Source: a virus. From it: 64,000 bases of DNA. Shown piece by piece: positions 26,439-33,732 of this stretch. The stretch spans positions 1 through 64,000 of the IMG/VR virus record IMGVR_UViG_3300031565_014867; one strand, written 5' to 3'. The position numbers and the translations under genes were made by a program. The notes under the pieces are model-generated. The model saw nothing but the letters and a program-made list of their open reading frames with translations, searched no databases and was not told the DNA's origin. Each line of letters opens with the position of its first letter. Within the stretch, counting starts at the first letter, position 1.

Positions 26439-28142
26439 TCACAGGAACGATTTGATGTCCTGGTTGGTCTCTCGTGCCGCTACCAGCGGCAGAGCGATCT
26501 CGGCATAGGTTCGGGCGTGGGCGAAGTGGTCAGGGCCGGTCGAAACGAACGTCGCCACCACGTTGCCGCCGCTCTTGGCTTGCTGATCCTTCTTGGTGTC
26601 TTTCTTCTCGCGCTCGTAGGTCCGGACCGGCGCTTTCAAGTGCTCTTGGTATTCATGCGACACGTCGCGCGGCAGGATGATCCGCCGTGGTTGGCGAAAC
26701 CGGCCGAGCGACGCACTGAGCCAGTTGGTTCGATCGACCGTGGCAAGCGGTGCTCCGTCTTCGTCGTCGGTGATCGAGATTTCCTTGGCCGTCACACCTC
26801 GCCGATAGCGGCACAGCCACACGTAGCCGGGAAACCGCTTGGCAAACCGTCGCGCTTCCATCGGCCACGGATCGGCGTCGATCACGCAGGCGAGAACTTG
26901 CCACTCCCGCATCAGTTCGTCGAGCCGCTGGTCCCATTCGTCCTCGTAGAACTTGCCTTCCCACAGGACCTTGGCCGTGGCCACCGCATTCAGGTCGTGC
27001 GTGTACTGGTCGTAGAACCACTCGCAGACCTCGACGTAGCTCCACTTGCCCTGGTCGACGCCCATCGTGATAATCCGCTCGCCGCCGATCTCCGGTCGGG
27101 CATCGTCTTTGGTGTGGTTGCGAACGCACGCCTGCAAATCCTCGTCGGTGACTTTGGCCCCGTCGCCAATGAACGGAAGGCCGAGCTTCGAGTTGTGGAA
27201 TTCCTTATTGGCAAGCTCGTCGCCGAAGCCACGAAAATAGGCCACGACCAATTCGCCGGGCGTGACCGTGAAACTGTACAGTTGGTTGACATGAAACCCG
27301 CGAATGTCCGGGTTTGCGTTCTTCGCCGTCGCGTTCCACGTTCCCGTGCCTAGCCAATCGGGTTTCGTCTCGTGAACGAGCTTGTTCTTGCATTCCTTGC
27401 ACTTGAGAAACGATTCGTGACATCGCACGTCCGCAACATGCTCGCCGATGATCTCGATGCAATCGGGCCACACGAACTCGGTCCACCGAGAACAGCAGGG
27501 GCACTTGAAGACGAAGTGCTCCTGCGTGCTTGTCATGTACAGCTTGTGGATGCCGTAGTTCGGGATCGTCGGCGTCGAGATTCCCCAGACGTGCTTGTGG
27601 ACCTGGCCCGAAAGCCGCTCCAAGGCAAGCCATATCTGCTTCTGATCCATCTCGTCGATTTCGTCCAGGAACAACTCCGAGACGGGAATCGACTTGAGAT
27701 TGCTGTCGCCACGCGAGCCACGAATGTAGAGGGTGTTGGTCCCGGCCTGTTTCAGGTTGACCGTATTCGTATCCGTGAAAATCTCGGCCAGCTTCGGACT
27801 CAAGGCCAACGCCGTGGCGAACCGTGCCTTGCTGAAATCGCTCGCATTCAGCGAAGTCGGCAAGACATAGAGGACATCGCGCCGTAGTCTGTCCAACACG
27901 TAGAGCGCCCGGTTGATCGCAACTTCCGTTACGCCTGCCTGCGCCGACTTCATCGCGTAGTTGAACGACGCATTGCTGTCGTGCATCTCGCGGACCCACG
28001 GGTGGTAGGTCCACGAATAGGGGCCAGGGAACGGTTCGCCCATCACGCGACGATTCGCCGCCCAACGCGAACAACTCGTCAACGACCGGTCGGTCAGGCC
28101 GTCCGCGATGGACCGTTTCAATTCGTCGATCAAGTTGCTCAT
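26439..28142 (-). CDS. terL: Terminase large subunit, GpA family
   Basis: 567 residues, the ATPase-nuclease that packages DNA into the head. The Walker A-like KSAQAGVTE lies at residues 65-73 (as in lambda gpA) and Walker B LFLDEIDEMD at 157-166. A zinc-binding segment (FKCPCCSRW, then FLKCKECKN) lies between ATPase and nuclease parts. The nuclease domain starts at IITMGVDQGKW (near 362), with VIDADPWPMEARRF following. It sits upstream of the portal as usual. Confidence 0.95.
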   Translation of the reverse strand: MSNLIDELKRSIADGLTDRSLTSCSRWAANRRVMGEPFPGPYSWTYHPWVREMHDSNASFNYAMKSAQAGVTEVAINRALYVLDRLRRDVLYVLPTSLNASDFSKARFATALALSPKLAEIFTDTNTVNLKQAGTNTLYIRGSRGDSNLKSIPVSELFLDEIDEMDQKQIWLALERLSGQVHKHVWGISTPTIPNYGIHKLYMTSTQEHFVFKCPCCSRWTEFVWPDCIEIIGEHVADVRCHESFLKCKECKNKLVHETKPDWLGTGTWNATAKNANPDIRGFHVNQLYSFTVTPGELVVAYFRGFGDELANKEFHNSKLGLPFIGDGAKVTDEDLQACVRNHTKDDARPEIGGERIITMGVDQGKWSYVEVCEWFYDQYTHDLNAVATAKVLWEGKFYEDEWDQRLDELMREWQVLACVIDADPWPMEARRFAKRFPGYVWLCRYRRGVTAKEISITDDEDGAPLATVDRTNWLSASLGRFRQPRRIILPRDVSHEYQEHLKAPVRTYEREKKDTKKDQQAKSGGNVVATFVSTGPDHFAHARTYAEIALPLVAARETNQDIKSFL

Positions 28143-28250
28143 TCACCGGCCCCTTGTCGGGAAATCGCACACCCGAGAGGGAAACGACCAGCAGCAAGGC
28201 AGCGATCGACGCTTGGAAGGCTGTTGCGTTCATTCGGGCGCTCTCGTGGC

Positions 28251-28598
28251 TTACGGTTGGGGAACTTCAGGCTTGGGAGCATCCGCCTTCTTCTCAGCGG
28301 GCTTCTCGATCGGCTTGTCAGCGGGCTTGGGCTTCGGCGGATCGTTCTTCGCTGGGGCTTCGCTTGTGGCCTTCAAGACGATCGGCTCGATCCGCATGTC
28401 CGGCTCGCCGCAGGCGTTACACAGTTGGGCCGTGACTCCGACCTGGTGCTCGCGCATCCCCTTCGGGATCGCCACTTCCAACGTCGAATGGGAATCGTCC
28501 AGCGTCGTCGTGGTCTCGCCCTTCGGCGTCTTCACCGTCACGCGGACCAGTGGATGCGTCTGACTCGACGGCAGATTCACTGTCAACACGTTCTGCAT
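28251..28598 (-). CDS. Small protein with Pro/Lys-rich tail
   Basis: 115 residues starting MQNVLTVNLPSSQTHPLVRV. The N-terminal about 75 residues look beta-rich (VRVTVKTPKGETTTTLDD, LEVAIPKGMREHQVGV) with a CNAC pair. The rest is PKPKPADKPIEKPAEKKADA, a disordered charged tail. It sits between the next gene and the large terminase, and the first 180 nt overlap the end of the preceding frame. No family recognised; a head accessory role is possible. Confidence 0.65.
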   Translation of the reverse strand: MQNVLTVNLPSSQTHPLVRVTVKTPKGETTTTLDDSHSTLEVAIPKGMREHQVGVTAQLCNACGEPDMRIEPIVLKATSEAPAKNDPPKPKPADKPIEKPAEKKADAPKPEVPQP

Positions 28599-28914
28599 GG
28601 TCTTGTTCCTCGGTGGATTGGATGATCTGGTCCAGGTCGTCCCGCAGCATATTGAGTTGCGGAATCGAACAGCCGGGGATGCCGGTCATCGCGTAGGTTT
28701 CCAGCATCCGAAGGTGGGCACCAACTGCCGTACACGCCCGAGCCCAAAGCCCCGCCCCTTGGTCATGCGTGAACTGGTCGGGCGTCACGACCGGGGCCGC
28801 TGCGGAGGACGCTTTCTTCGTCTGCCCGCAACCCGGGCACGGCTCTTTCGTTCGAGCCACGTTCGTCCCCGGCTTGGGGCCGCGTTGGTTCATCGGATCG
28901 TTGCGAACGGCCAT
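28417..28914 (-). CDS. Small unknown protein overlapping the next gene by 182 nt
   Basis: 165 residues starting MAVRNDPMNQRGPKPGTNVA. The first 106 residues (to DQIIQSTEEQ) are protein-like: a CPGCGQTKK pair, then a helical segment ARACTAVGAHLRMLETYAM. The last 59 residues (RDGEDAEGRDHDDAG-like) are read entirely from the next gene in another frame and look like a by-product of that gene. The true end may have been lost, or the overlap is tolerated. No function recognised. Confidence 0.6.
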   Translation of the reverse strand: MAVRNDPMNQRGPKPGTNVARTKEPCPGCGQTKKASSAAAPVVTPDQFTHDQGAGLWARACTAVGAHLRMLETYAMTGIPGCSIPQLNMLRDDLDQIIQSTEEQDHAERVDSESAVESDASTGPRDGEDAEGRDHDDAGRFPFDVGSGDPEGDARAPGRSHGPTV

Positions 28915-28929
28915 TGGGGCCTCCGTGAG

Positions 28930-29304
28930 TTAGAACAGGCGAAGGATGAAGCGGAGGATTTTGATGAGCAGAAGGATGCTCTCAGTCCGCTCCACTTCCT
29001 CACCGTCTTTCAGGACGATGTAGGTCGGCAGTCGCCGGACCCGGTACTTCCGCACCAAGTCGGGCCGGGCGTCGTAGTCGATCTCGATCACCTCGACGCC
29101 TTGTCGCCGCAGGTCGGCCAGTTTGGGTTTGTCCTGCTGGCACGCCTGGCACCAGTCGACCGTGAAGGCCAAGACCTGGTGCGTGGTCTGTGGCGTGGGG
29201 GTCGGACGCGAGCGGTCCGGTGTCTTCAGTGAGGGGGAAGGCGTTTGCACTTCGCACCCACAGAAGAGCACCAGGACCGTCGCAGTGAGAAGAAACCGAC
29301 GCAT
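28930..29304 (-). CDS. Thioredoxin-like lipoprotein
   Basis: 124 residues. A signal sequence with a lipobox-like end (TATVLVLFCGC) and a Pro/Ser-rich spacer precede a thioredoxin-fold domain with the active-site pair WCQACQQ near residues 51-57 and the cis-Pro loop RRLPTYIVLKDGEEV. It is predicted to sit in the cell envelope and to reduce or form disulfides. The C-terminus is hydrophobic (ILLLIKILRFILRLF), perhaps a second membrane anchor. Its ATG overlaps the upstream stop (TGATG). A redox lipoprotein in a late phage operon is unusual. Confidence 0.82.
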   Translation of the reverse strand: MRRFLLTATVLVLFCGCEVQTPSPSLKTPDRSRPTPTPQTTHQVLAFTVDWCQACQQDKPKLADLRRQGVEVIEIDYDARPDLVRKYRVRRLPTYIVLKDGEEVERTESILLLIKILRFILRLF

Positions 29305-29720
29305 CAGACCACCGCCGGCGTCAAGGGGGAGGGACTCGCGGGCTGCGGCGTGGCGGGCTTGTCGAACTCCGCCAACTTGGCGGCAACGTAGGTCCGGCCT
29401 TCCTTGCTTCGGAGCTTCGCTTCCAAGACACGCTCGAAGACGTGCTGGAATTCCTTGACGACGTGCTCCTCGCCGCTGAGGAACAACCGCGACAGATCGC
29501 CGATCTTGTGGGCCATGCCCGAATAATCCCCGACGCTGTAGTCGACCAGGAATTCGGGCGTCTTCTCCAGACCGTAGCTTTTCAGCACGGCGGCCAACTT
29601 GGCGGCACCGCGCCGACGATCCTCAATCTCCGTGTCCTTCTGGAAGAGCCACTTCGCGCCGAGGAAAGTCACGAGCGGGAGCAAGACCAGGATGGCGATG
29701 CTGGAAGGGGTGAGTACCAT
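29304..29720 (-). CDS. Small membrane-anchored protein
   Basis: 138 residues from ATG 29720, chosen for the GAGGT site 8 nt upstream. The N-terminal membrane helix SIAILVLLPLVTFLGAKWLF is followed by a charged helical body (RRGAAKLAAVLKSYGLEKTP) and a Pro-rich end. The layout, one membrane helix plus a cytoplasmic helical part, resembles phage lysis regulators or holins, but no family was recognised. It lies in the four-gene envelope cluster upstream of the terminase. Confidence 0.68.
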   Translation of the reverse strand: MVLTPSSIAILVLLPLVTFLGAKWLFQKDTEIEDRRRGAAKLAAVLKSYGLEKTPEFLVDYSVGDYSGMAHKIGDLSRLFLSGEEHVVKEFQHVFERVLEAKLRSKEGRTYVAAKLAEFDKPATPQPASPSPLTPAVV

Positions 29721-29785
29721 TTGTGTACCTCGTTGTGAAAAGGTGGTTGTCGAAGAGAACGGGACTAGACGAGACGTTGCCGAGC

Positions 29786-30457
29786 CTACTTGCTGCCCGA
29801 GGGGTAGTAGGTCTCTTTCCACTTGGCGACCAGGCCGGCACCCGCGCCGAGCACGCCCAGGCCAACGAGCGCCCACCAGGGCGGCAGGCCCGACGTCGGT
29901 TCGGGGGCCACGTCGGGCGGTCCCGTATGGTCCAACGGCTGCGGGGCCGGGTCCGGCTGAGGCTGGGGCTCCGGCTGGGGTTGCGGTTGAGGCTGCGGGC
30001 AACACCGGCGTCGGCGGAACAGTTCAGTTCGGATCGCCTGATCCAAGGCGTCGGCCGACATGGGGATATCCTGGCCGCACACTTGGTATTGCACTTTCCC
30101 ATCGGCCGACTGAATCCGGACGCACGGCACTTGTCGCGTGCTCTTCGCATAGCGGTCGCGGAAAATCGCCGTGGTCGTGGCGATCGGATGGAAATGTGTC
30201 TGGGCCTTCAGGTGTTTCAGGCTCGGGTGCGAATCGAACCAACCCTTGACGGTCTGATACCTCGCATCGCACGGGTTGCCGACCACGCTGATGTGCCACT
30301 TGCCCTGATCGGCGGGCAGGTCGATCACACGCTCTTCGGCGTGCAGAACGCCGTAGGCCGCATCGGCCTTCAACTCGTCAGCGGAATCGTCCGCCCAACA
30401 AGGGCAGGCTGTGGCGACAATCGCCAACAGCATCAGGGAACACAAAACTCGGATCAT
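29786..30457 (-). CDS. Secreted, membrane-anchored protein with Pro/Gln linker
   Basis: 223 residues from ATG 30457 (MIRVLCSLMLLAIVATACPC), which begins with a signal sequence. An extracytoplasmic domain (residues about 25-140, with GKWHISVVGNPCDARY and STRQVPCVRIQSADGKV) is followed by an almost perfect PQPQPQPEPQPQPD linker and a C-terminal membrane segment (WWALVGLGVLGAGAGLVAKW). Such a protein could span the periplasm. It overlaps the next gene by ATGA. A spanin-like role is possible but not shown. Confidence 0.72.
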   Translation of the reverse strand: MIRVLCSLMLLAIVATACPCWADDSADELKADAAYGVLHAEERVIDLPADQGKWHISVVGNPCDARYQTVKGWFDSHPSLKHLKAQTHFHPIATTTAIFRDRYAKSTRQVPCVRIQSADGKVQYQVCGQDIPMSADALDQAIRTELFRRRRCCPQPQPQPQPEPQPQPDPAPQPLDHTGPPDVAPEPTSGLPPWWALVGLGVLGAGAGLVAKWKETYYPSGSK

Positions 30458-31053
30458 CGGTCCCTCCAATACGGTAAGGGTGGAGCGGGAGAATACACGG
30501 GCGTTGTCGCCCACGAATTGCTGTTGAACCATTCAGCGAGGAACGTCTTGCGCGGAACCCACTTGATCTGGCGGGGATCGTTGTTGTCGAGGATGCCGGC
30601 CCACTGGTCGTCGAAGTGGACCAGACAAACCATGTGCCGGCCGCCGAGAACCGTCACGCCGCAGCCTCGCCGGGTTGAGCACGCCCATTCAAGAAAACCC
30701 ACGTCATCGCCGCCGACCGTGTACGCGAAGCGGACGCCTTCTCGCTCCATCTTGTCGGCCAGACCGGCCGCCCATTCACCGTTGCCGTAGGTCCGCCGCC
30801 AGTAGTCGGCCATCGCGTTGCGGCCCTGCCATCGGAACAGCGAGATCATCGAGGCGTGGACGCACGAGCCCTCACCCTCGTTGCCTCGCCAGTTGGCCTG
30901 ACGCAAGGCGACCGGCAGGTTGACGGTCGGGTATTCGATCGGCGTGGTCGGGGCCGGGCGATTGTCTACCGGCTCGTTGTCGAGACGGAGTTCGATACCG
31001 TCGCAACCCGCGACCGCGGCCAAGAGCAATGCGATGACGGACAGTCGCTTCAT
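30454..31053 (-). CDS. Papain-like cysteine peptidase lipoprotein
   Basis: 199 residues from ATG 31053 (MKRLSVIALLLAAVAGCDG), a lipobox with Cys near residue 17. The body has the Cys-His-Asn pattern of C39/papain-like peptidases: GSCVHASMISLF (catalytic Cys), GGRHMVCLVHFDD (His) and GILDNNDP (Asn). It would act outside the membrane, perhaps in lysis or host-wall modification. ATGA overlaps on both sides place it in a tight set with the YiiX-like gene. The substrate is unknown. Confidence 0.85.
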   Translation of the reverse strand: MKRLSVIALLLAAVAGCDGIELRLDNEPVDNRPAPTTPIEYPTVNLPVALRQANWRGNEGEGSCVHASMISLFRWQGRNAMADYWRRTYGNGEWAAGLADKMEREGVRFAYTVGGDDVGFLEWACSTRRGCGVTVLGGRHMVCLVHFDDQWAGILDNNDPRQIKWVPRKTFLAEWFNSNSWATTPVYSPAPPLPYWRDR

Positions 31054-31646
31054 TTGAGCCTCCAGGGTTTCAGCAGGATTCCTCGTCGCCGCTCCGTCCG
31101 AACCAATCGGTTTGGGCTCCAACGGCCAGCGTGGTCGGTGCGGAAAACGCCGACACGGGCGTGCGCCGCTGCGCAATACTCGGAGCAAAACAAACTCGAA
31201 AGGTCTTGCCGGCGGAGTTTCGATTCGAGCCACGACCATCCGATCCCGCCTGCTCGGAAAGCGCCAATCGCGTCATAGTCCTTGCCGATGTACTCCAGCA
31301 GGAACGCACTGAGCCGCTTGCTCTCAAACGGATACAGCGGTCGGTAGAGCGGGTAATGCCACACCTTGCCGCCATACGCTTGCACACACTCGTCGAGCCG
31401 GTGAGCCTGTGTGCCCCAGACCGGCTTTCTTTGAATCGCGCACGACAGTTCTGAGAGCGATGTCGATTCAAACAGCAGCAGTTCGCCGTCGTGCTCGCCG
31501 ACGATGCCGACGTGGCTCAAACTCCAGAACGGGATGCCATACGTCGCCAGGTTGATCCCGACGCTCAGCCAGCTATCGCCGCTGAAACCGATGATCTCAC
31601 CGGCTTTCGGCGTGGGCCGAGGCTTCTTGGATAGAGAGAGGATCAT
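31050..31646 (-). CDS. YiiX/NlpC-P60-like hydrolase
   Basis: 198 residues from ATG 31646 (MILSLSKKPRPTPKAGEIIGF). The segments LSHVGIVGEHDGELLLFES, then VWHYPLYRPL, then GKDYDAIGAF and SSLFCSEYCAAAHA match the permuted papain/NlpC-P60 (YiiX-like) pattern: His in LSHVG and Cys in LFCSEY. These enzymes cut amide or ester bonds, often in cell wall or lipids. It overlaps the next lipoprotein peptidase by ATGA. No signal peptide. A role in lysis or entry is inferred. Confidence 0.8.
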   Translation of the reverse strand: MILSLSKKPRPTPKAGEIIGFSGDSWLSVGINLATYGIPFWSLSHVGIVGEHDGELLLFESTSLSELSCAIQRKPVWGTQAHRLDECVQAYGGKVWHYPLYRPLYPFESKRLSAFLLEYIGKDYDAIGAFRAGGIGWSWLESKLRRQDLSSLFCSEYCAAAHARVGVFRTDHAGRWSPNRLVRTERRRGILLKPWRLK

Positions 31647-31837
31647 GGGCGCGTGTCCGAACGGACGCTTGGTGGGCGAATAACCCGCCGGGGCCGAGCT
31701 GCGCTTCGGCAAGTCCGGCGGGGAATGGATGGAGCCCGACAAACGGATTCGCTGCCGGACTACCCGATCGGCGCGTTTGATGGCCGCACCGGGTTTTGTA
31801 AGAAGGTGGGAGGAGGGCAGAAAAAGCTAGGTGGGAG

Positions 31838-31865
31838 GCCCGATGGGCTGGTAGGTCCATCGGGC
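31838..31865 (-). terminator. Possible leftward terminator or attenuator hairpin
   Basis: Arms GCCCGATGG (31838-31846) and CCATCGGGC (31857-31865) pair perfectly over a 10-nt loop. On the minus strand a T5 run follows about 12 nt later. The gap after the terminase small subunit gene (31647-31905) holds no other recognisable feature. Confidence 0.35.
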
Positions 31866-31905
31866 AAACCCGGCTTTGGCGAGGTGAGCCGTGCCGGGGG
31901 AGTCG

Positions 31906-32451
31906 TCAGTCAGTGTCAGCCGACGTGGTGCCGGCTGCGACGATCGCCTCAACGATTCGATGGTTGATGCGATCGACGATCGCCTCGTAGTCGTCGATTC
32001 CTTCGAGTTCTTCAACGATGACTTGGGAAATGGACTGGCCCAGCGCCAGCACGGTCGGCTTCGAGAGGAGGGCACCGAGGTTCTGCTCGATGGAGTGCGC
32101 CGACTTGACAAGCCGCTCCACGGTCAGCAGGGCCGTATTGATCGGCCCGAAGGCCGCAATCAGGTCGCCGTCGTTCTTGACCTTGTTGAACCGTTCCTCG
32201 ATCAACATCCGGGCCAACGCGATCTCGTCCCTGAGCGACTTGATCTGCTCGTGCTCCGACAACTGGGCCAGTCGCATCCGATGCTGCGCCTTCGTCAGAA
32301 GGTACAGTCGCTTATCCTGCACCGCTTCCTTGTCCCGGCCCCCGTGGACGCGGCACCGATCGCAGCCGGGCTCGGCCACGTTCAAGCACTGCCCTTCGGG
32401 AGCAGCGCCCGTGCATCGTCTCGGGTCAGCCGGGTCTTTGACGCGGTGCAT
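31906..32451 (-). CDS. Putative terminase small subunit
   Basis: 181 residues from ATG 32451 (MHRVKDPADPRRCTGAAPEG); the longer frame runs into the promoter element and was rejected. The N-terminal cysteine-rich segment (RRCTGAAPEGQCLNV, then CDRCRVHGG) is followed by helices (RMLIEERFNKVKNDGDLIAA). The CRVHGG motif recurs in phage small-terminase-like proteins. It is the first gene of the late operon, 31 nt after a 46-bp promoter-like element, which supports a packaging role. DNA binding is inferred. Confidence 0.65.
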   Translation of the reverse strand: MHRVKDPADPRRCTGAAPEGQCLNVAEPGCDRCRVHGGRDKEAVQDKRLYLLTKAQHRMRLAQLSEHEQIKSLRDEIALARMLIEERFNKVKNDGDLIAAFGPINTALLTVERLVKSAHSIEQNLGALLSKPTVLALGQSISQVIVEELEGIDDYEAIVDRINHRIVEAIVAAGTTSADTD

Positions 32452-32482
32452 ATTGTGTCTCGTTTGGTTCCGAACGAAAGCC

Positions 32483-32528
32483 TCTACTAAAGTAAAGTGA
32501 TTTGAAGGGGGGTTTGTTTCAAGAATCT
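32483..32528 (-). promoter_or_regulatory. Late-operon promoter/operator element, copy 1 of 3
   Basis: 46-bp element, read leftward, with GAAACA at its start, a C-run (CCCCCC), an AT-rich block ACTTTACTTTAGTAGA at its end, and about 31 nt to the terminase start. Closely similar copies are at 56943-56988 and 57096-57141. It probably sets late transcription; sigma factor or repressor not identified. Confidence 0.8.
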
Positions 32529-32644
32529 GAAGATTATCGCTGATTCGCGGCGATTCGCGGAGACTCCACGGAGAAGCACGCAAGAAGAGAAACTGCCGCG
32601 TCGGAAGTCCAACGCGGCAGCGCGATGAAGGTGCGAACTACGAG

Positions 32645-33358
32645 CTACGAAGCCCGAAGCAGAACACGGCGGACGGCTGCCCGCGTGAACGGTTTCTTTG
32701 CCGTGGTGCGGTGGCCTTGCTCGTTGAGCCACTCGGCGATCTGTTGGAACGACTCGCCGGACACGCGCCGATCGCGGATCGCCGGCACGAGGAAGTCGTA
32801 GGCTTCTCGTGCTCGCTTGGATCGCTTCTCGGCGGCCACCTGTGTTGCCTTCGCTTGCCCTTTCGCCCGAAGGTGTTCCCGATCCTGCCAATGATCGCAA
32901 CGGGCTGAACCGAGCCGCACGCCACGGGCTTTGGCCGCTTTCAAGGCTGCCTTGGTCCGCGCACTGATGCGTTGGGCTTCGTCTTCGGCGACGGCTGCCA
33001 GGATGTGGATGGTCAGTCGATTGGCGTTTGGGTTGTCGCAGGCGACGAAGTCGACGCCGCTGTTCATCAGCCCGGCTGTAAAATGGACGTTGCGTGCCAG
33101 CCGATCCAACTTGGCAATAACGAGCGTGGCCCCCGAGAGCTTGGCGTGGGCGATCGCCTTGGCCAGTTCGGGTCGATCCGCGCGCTTGCCGGTTTCGACC
33201 TCGGTGTACTCGGCGAGAATCTCGCCATCGTTCCGACTGGCGAAACTCCATACTTCCGCTTGTTGGGCTTCCAGGCCGAGTCCGCTGCGGCCTTGCTTCC
33301 TGGTACTGACCCGGTAGTACGGGATGATCTCCTGTTTGCTCTTCTGTTGCGTTACCAT
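32645..33358 (-). CDS. Serine recombinase (resolvase/invertase size)
   Basis: 237 residues from ATG 33358, chosen for the GAGG site 5 nt upstream (a longer frame starts at TTG). The catalytic domain begins YYRVSTRKQGRSGLG with Ser18; ATLVIAKLDRLAR and VAEDEAQRISARTKAALK continue the family pattern. The C-terminal about 90 residues carry a DNA-binding helix-turn-helix-like part (FQQIAEWLNEQGHRTT). It is smaller than large serine integrases. It may integrate the phage, invert a segment or resolve multimers. It lies between the late promoter and the inserted cassette. Confidence 0.93.
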   Translation of the reverse strand: MVTQQKSKQEIIPYYRVSTRKQGRSGLGLEAQQAEVWSFASRNDGEILAEYTEVETGKRADRPELAKAIAHAKLSGATLVIAKLDRLARNVHFTAGLMNSGVDFVACDNPNANRLTIHILAAVAEDEAQRISARTKAALKAAKARGVRLGSARCDHWQDREHLRAKGQAKATQVAAEKRSKRAREAYDFLVPAIRDRRVSGESFQQIAEWLNEQGHRTTAKKPFTRAAVRRVLLRAS

Positions 33359-33504
33359 TTGTTCCTCGCGATGCGTCGTCAAGATGGTCCGTTTCCTTCA
33401 GCTTGCTCGATCCTCGGCTGAAGTCAAGTCGACATTATCAGGGCGAACGCTCGCTCAGAACTGCGCACCGCCTCACTGGTTCCCGAAGACGAGAGAATTC
33501 GGCG

Positions 33505-33714
33505 ATGACGGAGCAGGACACTGAGTCATGCAGCCAGATTGGGGGGGGCTTGAGGCCGCAAGGTCGCGAGATTGAGGACGGTGGTGAGTGGACCTGGTGG
33601 TCTCGCCCAGACAATGCCGCGGATGTACGAGAGCGCCGGCATCGGTTATCATTTCGGGGTCCAAATGTCGTTGCTTCGTTTCAAGGAATTGCACCCCAGC
33701 TTGGGGGGCCATAG
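33505..33714 (+). CDS. Possible small protein upstream of the cassette
   Basis: 69-residue frame starting MTEQDTESCSQIGGG and ending 18 nt before the GHKL-PRTase gene. Only a weak ribosome site (GAGAG) precedes it. No family recognised; the minus strand also has a frame here. It could be a leader gene or a chance frame. The 33359-33730 stretch otherwise holds only the promoter region of the cassette. Confidence 0.25.
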   Translation: MTEQDTESCSQIGGGLRPQGREIEDGGEWTWWSRPDNAADVRERRHRLSFRGPNVVASFQGIAPQLGGP

Positions 33715-33732
33715 GTTCATGGGCGCATTCCG

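Noticed and set aside
27205-28233. Long minus-strand frame starting MNATAFQASIAALLLVVSL
   Set aside because: It overlaps the whole terminase ATPase region in another frame; its hydrophobic start looks like a coincidence.
33473-33712. Minus-strand frame MAPQAGVQFLETKQRHLDPE
   Set aside because: No ribosome site; complementary to the promoter region of the cassette.
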